Below are positions 8,188-15,628 of a stretch of 64,000 bases of DNA, piece by piece. The notes beneath the pieces were generated by a model, which had not been told where the DNA came from, did not search any database, and saw nothing but the letters and a program-made list of their open reading frames with translations. Made by a program: the position numbers and the translations under genes. Each line of letters opens with the position of its first letter. Position 1 is the first letter of the stretch. The stretch covers positions 744,001 through 808,000 of the forward strand of contig NZ_JALJZX010000002.1 of the NCBI RefSeq assembly GCF_024171485.1, given 5' to 3'. Source of the stretch: Chryseobacterium sp. HSC-36S06. GTDB lineage: Bacteria > Bacteroidota > Bacteroidia > Flavobacteriales > Weeksellaceae.

Positions 8188-8940
8188 ATGATTTTACTTA
8201 CTTTCAACATCATTAATAATAAAAGTGATTTTAAAGATCATTACCGGATTGATGATAATGAAATCACTAAAATCACGGTTGACAATGTTTCATCAATTCT
8301 CAGGATTTTAGAAAACAATAACATTCTTGCGACTTTTTTTATAGAAGTTTCGATCGTTGATGCTTTGCAGCCATTAATAAAAAAAATCATCAGCAAAGGT
8401 CATGAGATTTCCATTTACAATGCAAACTCTAACGCAAAGGAAATTGAAAAGGCCAAAAAGAGCATAGAAGATTTTACAGAAAAAATCATTCGCGGCATCA
8501 GGCAAAAGGATGTTACGCTCTCTGTACACGAGCTGAAACAAATGGAATTCAGCTACATTTCGAATATTGAGAACGCCAATATTCTTTTCCCATTGAAAAG
8601 GTTGCAGCGAAGCACTGAAATCATCGAAGAAAATGGCGTGAGCATTATACCGGAAAGCATTTCCCCTTATTCGCAAATCCCTTATAACGATTTTGTTTTT
8701 CAGACGGTTCCCCTGAAATTCTACCAGAACATGGTCAATGAAACATTGAAAAACGAAGATTTCATTCTCATCTATCTGAATTCCTGGCAGTTCACTGATT
8801 TTGAAAAATTCCGTTTCCGGATCCCTTTTTACCGCAAATTTAATTCGGGGAGAACGATGTCGGATAAGCTTGAAAGCTTCTTAAAGTGGCTTAACGAGAA
8901 TGAACTCGCATGCGCAAGAGTGAAGGATTTCGTGTTCTAA
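8188..8940 (+). CDS. Degenerate polysaccharide-deacetylase-like (NodB fold) protein
   Basis: A 250-residue cytoplasmic-looking protein without a signal peptide. 'ATFFIEVS', 'ISKGHEIS' and 'ILIYLNSWQFTDFEKFR' line up with the NodB homology domain of XrtA/DUF3473-type polysaccharide deacetylases, and the C-terminal 'MSDKLESFLKWL' also fits that group. The active-site pattern is damaged. The usual TFDD start reads 'TFNII', and the second metal-binding His after GHEI is replaced ('GHEISIYNANS'). It is therefore probably not an active deacetylase. It starts 5 bases after the threonine dehydrogenase and is likely co-transcribed. Confidence 0.7.
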   Translation: MILLTFNIINNKSDFKDHYRIDDNEITKITVDNVSSILRILENNNILATFFIEVSIVDALQPLIKKIISKGHEISIYNANSNAKEIEKAKKSIEDFTEKIIRGIRQKDVTLSVHELKQMEFSYISNIENANILFPLKRLQRSTEIIEENGVSIIPESISPYSQIPYNDFVFQTVPLKFYQNMVNETLKNEDFILIYLNSWQFTDFEKFRFRIPFYRKFNSGRTMSDKLESFLKWLNENELACARVKDFVF

Positions 8941-9037
8941 AGCCGTCTGCCAGTATGATTCAGATCATAAATTACTTATCGAATGTTTAACAATACATTA
9001 AATTTAGTATAGATTTCAATAAAATAATTGATTTTCA

Positions 9038-9069
9038 TTGGTAAATTAATTTTTTTATACTTAGCTTTG
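9038..9069 (+). promoter_or_regulatory. Promoter of the T9SS surface protein gene
   Basis: TTG at 9038-9040, 21 bases of spacing, then TAGCTTTG at 9062-9069, a full Bacteroidetes sigma-A type promoter. It lies 33 bases ahead of ATG 9103 and supports that start over the upstream in-frame ATG at 9028. Confidence 0.7.
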
Positions 9070-9102
9070 AAAGTAAGTTTAACCAAATTAAATTATTTTA
9101 TT

Positions 9103-11094
9103 ATGAGAAAAATTTTATTTTCTTTATTTACAATGGCAGCCTTATGTGCTACTGATGTAATGAAAGCCCAAACGGTTTTGTTTGAAGACAGCTTCGAAAC
9201 ATATACCGATTTTGCGATTGCAAATGTTGGCAACTGGACGCTTACTGACGTAGATCTGAAACCGACTTACGGCTTTACGGGCATTACTTTTCCCAATACA
9301 GGCGTTGCAAAATCCTTCCAGGTTTTCAACTCAACTACCACTACTCCGCCGATGACTCCTACTGCAACTTCAAACTGGACCGCTAAAACCGGTACAAAAA
9401 TGATGGTGAGCTTTGCAGCGACAAGCAGCCCCTGGAACAATGACTGGCTGATTTCTCCGCAAATTGGGATTCCCGCAGGTGACGGAGCAACCCTTACATT
9501 CTATGGCAAAGGATGCGACGCTGATTATGGTGCTGAAAAATTTAAAGTATTAGTATCAACCACCGGAACAGGTGTTGAAACCTTTACCGCGATCAGCCCT
9601 CTAGTGACTACACCTTCGGATGCACAGTGGCATCAGTACACTTATGACCTTAACAGCTACGCGGGACAAAATATCTACATCGCTATTCAAACTACCTCCG
9701 ATGATCAGTTCGGCTTCGCAGTAGATGATTTCAAAGTAGTAAGTAATGCGCTGCCAACAGCTGCTCCAAACTGCGCCACCCTTACAACACCTGCTAATAA
9801 TACTGCTGATGTAAGCTACAAAGTACCACTATCCCTTGCGTGGACCGCTCCAACAACTGGTGAAGCTGCAGCAAGCTACGATGTATATTTTGGAACCAGC
9901 GCTAATCCTACAACGCTGTTGATTAATACTACAACGCTTACAACTACTGTACCCATTTCAATGCTGACACCAGCGACAACCTATTACTGGAACGTTATTG
10001 CTAAAAATGCTGCTGGCAGTGCAACAGGCTGTACAAGCTTTAGTTTTACTACCATGAGTATGCCAGCATCCGCACCAAACTGTGCAACGCTGACCGCACC
10101 GGCAAACGGGGCCACCGGAGTTGACTATTTAGCACCAAGCACACTCACATGGACAGCACCAAGTTCGGGTACCGTAGTAGACAGCTATGATGTTTATTTT
10201 GGAACAATCGCTAATCCAAGTACGCTGTTGGTGAATACCACTTCCACTACAGCTACCGTTCCGGTAACGCAGTTAGCAGCATCTACTACCTATTATTGGA
10301 GAGTGGTACCGAAAAACGATACTGGAGCAGCTACTGGATGTACAGAATTTTCATTCACCACCGCTGCAAATCCATTTGCACCTTATTGTGGTCCGGTTTC
10401 TATAACAAGCAACACAGAGCCGATTACCTTAGTGAATTTTGCAGGAATCGACAACACAACGTCTCCAGTCCTCAACGGAACTCCAGATCACGAAAACTTT
10501 ACTACTATTGTAGGAAACGTAACACAGGGAAGCTCTTACACCATTACATTAAAAGGCAATACTGACGGAAACTTTACCAACAGATTCGCAGTGTTTATCG
10601 ACTGGAACCAAAACGGCGTCCTGAACGATGCGGGTGAAGTTTATCAGATTACACAAACCATTGTGAACTCTAACGGAACCGATGGAGTACAGGCTGTACA
10701 GTCTCTTGCTGTACCTTCAGGGGCAACCTTGGGCAACACCAGAATGAGAGTGAAGAAAATTTTCGGAACTACTAATTATCTGGATCCTTGTGCCAATGCA
10801 TCATTCGGACAACTTGAAGATTACACGCTTAATGTTACTTCACTTGGCGTAAATGACAATGCAAAAACATCAGTAAAAGTTTATCCCAACCCTGTTGTTG
10901 ATATGCTGAATGTAGAGTCTCCTAACAAGGTAAAATCGGTTTCTGTATTTGATGTTACCGGAAAAGCAGTGTCAACCCATACGCTTAATGCAGCTAAATC
11001 TCAGATCAATTTATCTAAATTGTCTCCGGGCGTTTACGTGGTAAACATTGAGACCGAAAACGGTGTTCAGACTGTAAAAATCATTAAAAAGTAA
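9103..11094 (+). CDS. T9SS-exported adhesin-like protein (choice-of-anchor J, two FN3-like repeats, GEVED, type A sorting domain)
   Basis: A 663-residue surface or secreted protein. A Sec signal peptide (MRKILFSLF...KAQ, about 1-23) is followed by a choice-of-anchor-J/cleaved-adhesin-like beta-sandwich (about 24-218) with 'ISPQIGIPAGDGATLTFYGK'. Two about 100-residue FN3-like repeats come next (220-320 and 321-424, both with 'SYDVYFGT.ANP.TLL'). A GEVED domain (425-578, 'FAVFIDWNQNGVLNDAGE') and a type A T9SS C-terminal sorting domain (579-663, 'VKVYPNPV', 'LSPGVYVVNIET') complete it. The start is ATG 9103 because the promoter and the signal peptide both fit there. Substrate or adhesion target is unknown. 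Confidence 0.9.
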   Translation: MRKILFSLFTMAALCATDVMKAQTVLFEDSFETYTDFAIANVGNWTLTDVDLKPTYGFTGITFPNTGVAKSFQVFNSTTTTPPMTPTATSNWTAKTGTKMMVSFAATSSPWNNDWLISPQIGIPAGDGATLTFYGKGCDADYGAEKFKVLVSTTGTGVETFTAISPLVTTPSDAQWHQYTYDLNSYAGQNIYIAIQTTSDDQFGFAVDDFKVVSNALPTAAPNCATLTTPANNTADVSYKVPLSLAWTAPTTGEAAASYDVYFGTSANPTTLLINTTTLTTTVPISMLTPATTYYWNVIAKNAAGSATGCTSFSFTTMSMPASAPNCATLTAPANGATGVDYLAPSTLTWTAPSSGTVVDSYDVYFGTIANPSTLLVNTTSTTATVPVTQLAASTTYYWRVVPKNDTGAATGCTEFSFTTAANPFAPYCGPVSITSNTEPITLVNFAGIDNTTSPVLNGTPDHENFTTIVGNVTQGSSYTITLKGNTDGNFTNRFAVFIDWNQNGVLNDAGEVYQITQTIVNSNGTDGVQAVQSLAVPSGATLGNTRMRVKKIFGTTNYLDPCANASFGQLEDYTLNVTSLGVNDNAKTSVKVYPNPVVDMLNVESPNKVKSVSVFDVTGKAVSTHTLNAAKSQINLSKLSPGVYVVNIETENGVQTVKIIKK

Positions 11095-11120
11095 AAAGCA
11101 CTTCATTCTTATTAAATTGA

Positions 11121-11146
11121 GGTCTGCAGCAATGCAGACCTTTTTT
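11121..11146 (+). terminator. Rho-independent terminator after the T9SS protein gene
   Basis: Perfect 8-bp stem GGTCTGCA/TGCAGACC with a GCAA loop and a T6 tail. Confidence 0.9.
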
Positions 11147-11165
11147 CATTTTTTCGTCTCAATTA

Positions 11166-11196
11166 TTGTTACTTTAGGAAATAATTGTTACTTTTG
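11166..11196 (+). promoter_or_regulatory. Promoter of the rpsF-rpsR-rplI operon
   Basis: TTG at 11166-11168, 20-base spacer, TACTTTTG at 11189-11196: a near-ideal Bacteroidetes promoter. The start site would lie about 30 bases before the rpsF ATG. Confidence 0.75.
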
Positions 11197-11230
11197 CACC
11201 TCGAAATAATTAACAAATTTATTTAACATT

Positions 11231-11572
11231 ATGAACAATTACGAAACTGTTTTCATTTTAACTCCCGTTCTATCTGACGCTCAGGTGGAGGAAGCAGTAA
11301 AAAAATTCGAAGATCTTTTGACTTCACACAATTGCGAAATCGTTGCCAAAGAAAATTGGGGACTTAAGAAATTGGCTTATCCAATTCAATTGAAAAAGAA
11401 TGGTTTTTACACTTTAATCGAATTTAAAGGCGAAGGAACTGTAGTTGCAGATTTAGAACTGGCTTTCAAACGTGATGAGAGAGTTATCCGTTTCTTGACC
11501 ACTAAACTTGACAAACATGCTATGGAGTATGCTGTAACAAGAAGAACCAAAGTAAAAACTGCAAAAGCTTAA
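11231..11572 (+). CDS. rpsF: 30S ribosomal protein S6
   Basis: Small-subunit protein that binds 16S rRNA together with S18. The 113-residue sequence has the S6 pattern: '[13 protein letters not shown]' at the N-terminus, '[24 protein letters not shown]' in the middle and '[19 protein letters not shown]' near the end. It heads the canonical S6-S18-L9 order; the single-stranded DNA-binding protein gene often inserted between S6 and S18 in other phyla is absent. rpsR follows after 26 bases. Confidence 0.98.
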   Translation: MNNYETVFILTPVLSDAQVEEAVKKFEDLLTSHNCEIVAKENWGLKKLAYPIQLKKNGFYTLIEFKGEGTVVADLELAFKRDERVIRFLTTKLDKHAMEYAVTRRTKVKTAKA

Positions 11573-11598
11573 TTTAACCCCTCTAAAAATTTACAACA

Positions 11599-11901
11599 AT
11601 GGCAATAGACGATATGGCTAAACAAGCCTCTGCTGGAGGTGAATCGGAAGTAAAATTTCTTACTCCACTAGATATCAACACTAAAACTGATAAAAAATAC
11701 TGTAGATTCAAAAAATACGGAATCAAACATGTAGATTATAAGGACGAAAAATTCCTTCTTCAGTTTGTTAACGAGCAAGGTAAAATTTTACCAAGAAGAT
11801 ACACAGGAACTTCTTTGAAATACCAAAGAAAAGTATCTGCTGCAATCAAAAGAGCAAGACACTTGGCTTTAATGCCTTATGTAGCTGATTTATTAAAATA
11901 A
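11599..11901 (+). CDS. rpsR: 30S ribosomal protein S18
   Basis: Partner of S6 on the small-subunit platform. The 100-residue protein has the S18 core '[33 protein letters not shown]'-type C-terminus (spread over residues 65-97). The N-terminal extension of about 25 residues ('[20 protein letters not shown]') is typical of Bacteroidetes S18. No CXXC zinc motif is seen. It lies between rpsF and rplI, with a 69-base spacer before rplI. Confidence 0.97.
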   Translation: MAIDDMAKQASAGGESEVKFLTPLDINTKTDKKYCRFKKYGIKHVDYKDEKFLLQFVNEQGKILPRRYTGTSLKYQRKVSAAIKRARHLALMPYVADLLK

Positions 11902-11970
11902 TACAAACCAAAATAGTTGTTGGCTGTTTCACAAAAACGCCTAACTTCTAATTAAAAAAGGACAACAACA

Positions 11971-12492
11971 ATGGAAATTATCCTAAAAAAAGATGTAGAG
12001 AACTTAGGACTTGAGTTCGATACCGTAAACGTAAAGCCAGGTTATGCAAGAAACTTCTTGTTACCACAAGGTTTGGCACTTTTGGCAACCCCAAAAAACA
12101 AAGCAAATCTTGAAGCTACTTTAGAAGCAAGAAAAGAAGAAGAAGCAAAATTAGTTGCTGACGCTACTGCAATCGTAGAACAACTGAAGAAAACAGATAT
12201 CACTATCGCTACAAAAGTAGGTTCTGGTGATAAACTTTTCGGATCTATCAACAATGCAAACCTTTCTGAAGAATTAGCTAAAAAAGGGGTTAACGTTGAC
12301 AAGAAATACATCAAAATTCCTGGAAACACAATTAAGAGAACCGGTAAATTTGCTGCGCAGATCCGTTTGCACAGAAATGTAGAGCACACTTACGAATTCG
12401 ATATCGTATCTGACGCTCCACCAGCACCAGCTGCTCCTAAAGCTGCTCCAGCTCCAAAAAAAGTTGAAGAAACTCCTGCTGAAGAAGCATAA
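11971..12492 (+). CDS. rplI: 50S ribosomal protein L9
   Basis: Large-subunit protein with two domains and a long connecting helix. The N-domain signature 'GLEFDTVNVKPGYARNFLLP' (about 12-31) is followed by a Glu/Lys/Ala-rich helix (about 42-78) and the C-domain 'KLFGSINNANLSEEL' and 'IKIPGNTIKRTGKF'. The protein is 173 residues against about 148 for classical L9. The extra 25 residues form a Pro/Ala-rich acidic tail also seen in other Flavobacteriia. A purine-rich AAAAAAGGA lies 8-9 bases before the ATG, an unusually good Shine-Dalgarno for this phylum. Confidence 0.98.
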   Translation: MEIILKKDVENLGLEFDTVNVKPGYARNFLLPQGLALLATPKNKANLEATLEARKEEEAKLVADATAIVEQLKKTDITIATKVGSGDKLFGSINNANLSEELAKKGVNVDKKYIKIPGNTIKRTGKFAAQIRLHRNVEHTYEFDIVSDAPPAPAAPKAAPAPKKVEETPAEEA

Positions 12493-12512
12493 GATTTCTA
12501 AACATATTAAAG

Positions 12513-12544
12513 AATCCGGTAATTAATTTGCCGGATTTTTTTTT
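12513..12544 (+). terminator. Terminator of the S6-S18-L9 operon
   Basis: Stem AATCCGG/CCGGATT around an 11-base AT-rich loop, followed by a run of about nine T. Confidence 0.88.
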
Positions 12545-12560
12545 GTAATACTCTCAACAG

Positions 12561-12591
12561 TTTTCATATTAAATATAAATTGATAATTTTG
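12561..12591 (+). promoter_or_regulatory. Candidate promoter for the CLC gene (near-leaderless)
   Basis: TTTT at 12561-12564, 19-base spacer, TAATTTTG at 12584-12591. The ATG at 12596 begins only 4 bases after the -7 box, so the transcript would have almost no leader. The motif is seen directly; use is inferred. Confidence 0.5.
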
Positions 12592-12595
12592 TTTA

Positions 12596-13951
12596 ATGCT
12601 CCGAATTTTTGTTTACCTGCGCCGCAGTATTAAAAAATCCTTTGACAATCTCCAGAACGAAAAACTGAAACACAATCTGTTGCAGGCGATTCCTTTTTGG
12701 ATCGGGTCACTCATTACCGGATTTATAGCCGTCATGTACGCGCAAATGTTCACCTGGGGCGAAAAGCTGATGAATCTAATCTTCGACTGGAACGCGTGGA
12801 TGATTTTCATTATCGCACCCACTGGTTTCGTGCTGTCCTGGTGGCTGGTAAAAGAATTCGCACCTTATTCAAAAGGCAGTGGAATTCCGCAGGTGATGGC
12901 AGCTGTGGAACTCGCAAACCCGAAGGAACATACAAAGATCCGGCATCTTCTGAGCATTAAAATTATTGTATTTAAAATCCTCTCGAGTTTGGCTTTAGTA
13001 ATTGGCGGAGGTGCAGTTGGGCGCGAAGGACCAACCATTCAGATTGCAGGTTCAGTCTTCCGGAAAGTTAACGAATATCTTCCCGACTGGTGGCCGAAAA
13101 TATCTAAGAAGAATATGATTATGACGGGTGCTGCGGCAGGACTATCGGCCGCTTTCAACACACCATTAGGCGGAATTGTGTTCGCTGTGGAAGAACTCTC
13201 GAAAACCCATATTAATTACTTTAAAACCGCACTTTTTACCGCTGTAATCATTGCAGGACTTACCGCACAAACTTTAGCTGGTTCTTACCTCTACCTCGGT
13301 TATCCCAAAACTGCAAATGTAAGTTTAATGGTAATGTTTCCTGTCATCTTGGTTGCGGGGGTTTCCGGAATTTTGGCCAGTCAGCTTTCCGTTTTAATGC
13401 TCGCCATTAACTCCTGGAAAAAAAGACTGAAAACCGACCGCAGCAATATTATTTTTCTTGTAATTTCTGCATTAATAATTGCATCTTTAGCTTTTTTTGT
13501 AAACCGCGAAATTTTAGGTTCCGGGAAGGAAATTATGGAGAGAACCCTGTTTACCGATGATAAACATGAAGACTGGTATATGCCTATTTTCAGGATGATT
13601 GGGCCGGCCTTATCATTCACTTCGGGTGGTGCAGGCGGAATTTTTGCACCGGCACTTTCCGCAGGAGCCAGCGTAGGATCTGTGATTTCCGGCTGGATAC
13701 ATTTAACACCCAACGAGACCAATGTGGTAATTCTGGGAGGAATGGTGGCCTTTCTTACAGGAATTACGCGGGCACCTTTTACCTCTGCCATTATTGTATT
13801 GGAAATGACCGACAGACACTCTTTAATTTTCCATCTTATGCTTGCCGGAATGGTTTCGTCACTCATCTCATTAATGGTAAGCAGAAGATCACTTTATGAC
13901 GCGCTGAAGATTTCTTATCTGGAAGAACTCAGGGGTGAGAAGAAGTCATAA
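12596..13951 (+). CDS. CLC-family chloride/proton antiporter-like membrane protein
   Basis: A 451-residue polytopic membrane protein with the three CLC selectivity signatures: 'GSGIPQ' (about 97-102), 'GREGP' (about 141-145, containing the gating Glu) and 'GGIFAPAL' (about 347-354). A Tyr in 'RSLYDALK' near the end aligns with the chloride-coordinating Tyr445 of E. coli ClcA. 'GIVFAVEEL' carries the Glu pair corresponding to the proton glutamate of the exchangers, so a Cl-/H+ antiporter is more likely than a channel. No CBS domain is present. ATG 12596 is the only reasonable start, since the next Met is about residue 47, inside the first helix. Confidence 0.9.
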   Translation: MLRIFVYLRRSIKKSFDNLQNEKLKHNLLQAIPFWIGSLITGFIAVMYAQMFTWGEKLMNLIFDWNAWMIFIIAPTGFVLSWWLVKEFAPYSKGSGIPQVMAAVELANPKEHTKIRHLLSIKIIVFKILSSLALVIGGGAVGREGPTIQIAGSVFRKVNEYLPDWWPKISKKNMIMTGAAAGLSAAFNTPLGGIVFAVEELSKTHINYFKTALFTAVIIAGLTAQTLAGSYLYLGYPKTANVSLMVMFPVILVAGVSGILASQLSVLMLAINSWKKRLKTDRSNIIFLVISALIIASLAFFVNREILGSGKEIMERTLFTDDKHEDWYMPIFRMIGPALSFTSGGAGGIFAPALSAGASVGSVISGWIHLTPNETNVVILGGMVAFLTGITRAPFTSAIIVLEMTDRHSLIFHLMLAGMVSSLISLMVSRRSLYDALKISYLEELRGEKKS

Positions 13952-13956
13952 AAAAA

Positions 13957-13980
13957 AATCCGGTAAAATTTTACCGGATT
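13957..13980. terminator. Bidirectional terminator between CLC and the glutamate-synthase-like gene
   Basis: A perfect 24-base palindrome with half-site AATCCGGTAAAA. An A-run on its left serves as the T-tail for the minus strand. It separates two convergent genes. Confidence 0.88.
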
Positions 13981-14005
13981 TGCTATAATCTTATAATAGC
14001 TGTAA

Positions 14006-15526
14006 TTAGTATTGGGTTGCTTTATGTTTTACATTCCCTAAAATATCCGGGAAATAAACATCCGACAGATGATCGAATTCATCACCTCTCATAAACATGG
14101 TCGCGTCAACCTCATCATAAGAATCTTTACCGGCAGCTGCAATCAGTTCGTTGCAGGTATGAAGTGTATTCTTGTGAAAATGGTAAACTCTTTCACTTTT
14201 ATCAGTAACATCCAGCCCTTTGATAAGCATCTTATCCTGAGTTGCAACTCCTGTTGGGCAATTATTCGTGTTACATCTTAAGGCCTGAATACAGCCCAAC
14301 GCAAACATAAATCCACGCGCATTGTTACACATATCCGCACCCATCGCAATCGCGCGCAAAATGTCGAGCGAAGTAAGAACTTTTCCGCTGGCGATAATTT
14401 TCACTTTATCACGAAGGTTGAAATTATTAAGTGTTCTGTTCACGAAAATCAAAGCCGGTTCAAGCGGCATTCCTACTCCATCTGAAAATTCCGGGGGTGC
14501 AGCTCCCGTTCCACCTTCTGCTCCGTCAACAGTTATAAAATCGGGATATATTTTAAGAACATTCATCTGAACGCAGATATCTTCAAACTCTCTGGTATCA
14601 CCGATACAAAGTTTAAATCCTACAGGCTTTCCACCCGAAAGTTCTCTTAACTGCTGCACAAATTTCAGCAATCCCGCCGCATCTGAAAAAGCGGAATGCG
14701 AAGGTGGAGAAATTATAGTAAGCCCAGGCTGTACGTGTCTTATCGCCGCAATCTCCGGCGTATTTTTGGCACCCGGTAAAACCCCGCCGTGGCCCGGTTT
14801 GGCTCCCTGTGAAATCTTAATCTCGATCATTTTCACATTAGGAATTATCGCATTTTTAGTAAAAATTTCCGGAGAAAATCTTCCTTCCTCGTCTCTACAG
14901 CCAAAATATCCTGTACCGATCTGCCAGCATAAATCTCCACCTTCCAGGTGATAGGGTGAAATTCCGCCTTCCCCAGTGTTATGATAAAAACCGCCTTTTT
15001 TTGCACCTCTGTTCAGGGACATTTGAGCACGGTCACTTAGTGAACCAAAACTCATCGCAGAAATATTAAATAAGGAAGCATGGTACTTCTGGGTACACTG
15101 CTCGCCTCCGACCCAAACTTTCGGCAATTCCTCTTTAGGCGATTTCGCGTAGATTGAATGTTTTATTCCCTCGTATTTTCTCTGATTGATCTCTAGTTGG
15201 GTTCCGAACGGCACGGTGTCGCTGATGTTTTTTGAACGGCGGTACACTGCGGACCGCTGATTACGCGGAAATGGTTTTCCGTCCGTTTCTCTTTCAATAA
15301 AATACTGCTGCATTTCCGGAGAAATACCTTCAAAAAAATATCTGAAGTATCCCAACACGGGAAAGTTGCGAAGAATGGCATGCTTTGTCTGAAAACTGTT
15401 ATAGATTCCCAGCGCATAGATAGCTGTTAACAAAATTGGAATCCAATAGTGCGCCCTAATCAGCAAAGCAATCATCCAAACTGCAATCAGGATAACTATT
15501 CCCCACTTAATGAATTTGTCTCTCAT
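14006..15526 (-). CDS. FMN-binding glutamate synthase-like protein (GltB central/FMN domain family)
   Basis: A 506-residue protein with two membrane segments at the N-terminus (about 8-48), followed by a GltS-type TIM barrel. Visible motifs are 'ISAMSFGSLS', 'HNTGEGGISPYH', 'KISQGAKPGHGG' and 'DGAEGGTGAAP'. A Cys cluster, 'CIQALRCNTNNCPTG' (C-x5-C-x4-C), matches the 3Fe-4S site of glutamate synthases. The glutamine amidotransferase domain is absent, so glutamate synthesis from glutamine is unlikely without a partner; the true substrate is unknown to me. It is a single gene with a -7 box at 15553-15560. Confidence 0.88.
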   Translation of the reverse strand: MRDKFIKWGIVILIAVWMIALLIRAHYWIPILLTAIYALGIYNSFQTKHAILRNFPVLGYFRYFFEGISPEMQQYFIERETDGKPFPRNQRSAVYRRSKNISDTVPFGTQLEINQRKYEGIKHSIYAKSPKEELPKVWVGGEQCTQKYHASLFNISAMSFGSLSDRAQMSLNRGAKKGGFYHNTGEGGISPYHLEGGDLCWQIGTGYFGCRDEEGRFSPEIFTKNAIIPNVKMIEIKISQGAKPGHGGVLPGAKNTPEIAAIRHVQPGLTIISPPSHSAFSDAAGLLKFVQQLRELSGGKPVGFKLCIGDTREFEDICVQMNVLKIYPDFITVDGAEGGTGAAPPEFSDGVGMPLEPALIFVNRTLNNFNLRDKVKIIASGKVLTSLDILRAIAMGADMCNNARGFMFALGCIQALRCNTNNCPTGVATQDKMLIKGLDVTDKSERVYHFHKNTLHTCNELIAAAGKDSYDEVDATMFMRGDEFDHLSDVYFPDILGNVKHKATQY

Positions 15527-15552
15527 TACATAAGTTGTTTAAAAATTGACCT

Positions 15553-15560
15553 CAAATTTA
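15553..15560 (-). promoter_or_regulatory. Candidate -7 box for the glutamate-synthase-like gene
   Basis: Minus-strand TAAATTTG, a perfect TAnnTTTG, 27 bases before the ATG. No convincing -33 element at standard spacing. Confidence 0.45.
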
Positions 15561-15576
15561 GCACTTTTAAATGGAC

Positions 15577-15610
15577 AAAAAAAACCGCTTTCATTATTAT
15601 GAAAACGGCT
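15577..15610 (-). terminator. Terminator at the 3' end of the polysaccharide utilisation operon
   Basis: On the minus strand, an imperfect stem AGCCGTTTTCAT/ATGAAAGCGGT is followed by a run of eight T. It lies 19 bases after the bglX stop. Confidence 0.82.
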
Positions 15611-15628
15611 TAAACACTTCGTGTTTTA

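Noticed and set aside
11573-11598. Missing ssb/priB between rpsF and rpsR as a deletion
   Set aside because: The S6-S18-L9 order without ssb is normal for Bacteroidetes, so nothing is lost here.
13381-13866. 161-codon minus-strand frame inside the CLC gene
   Set aside because: It is fully covered by a conserved membrane transporter on the other strand and has no family motif or start signal.
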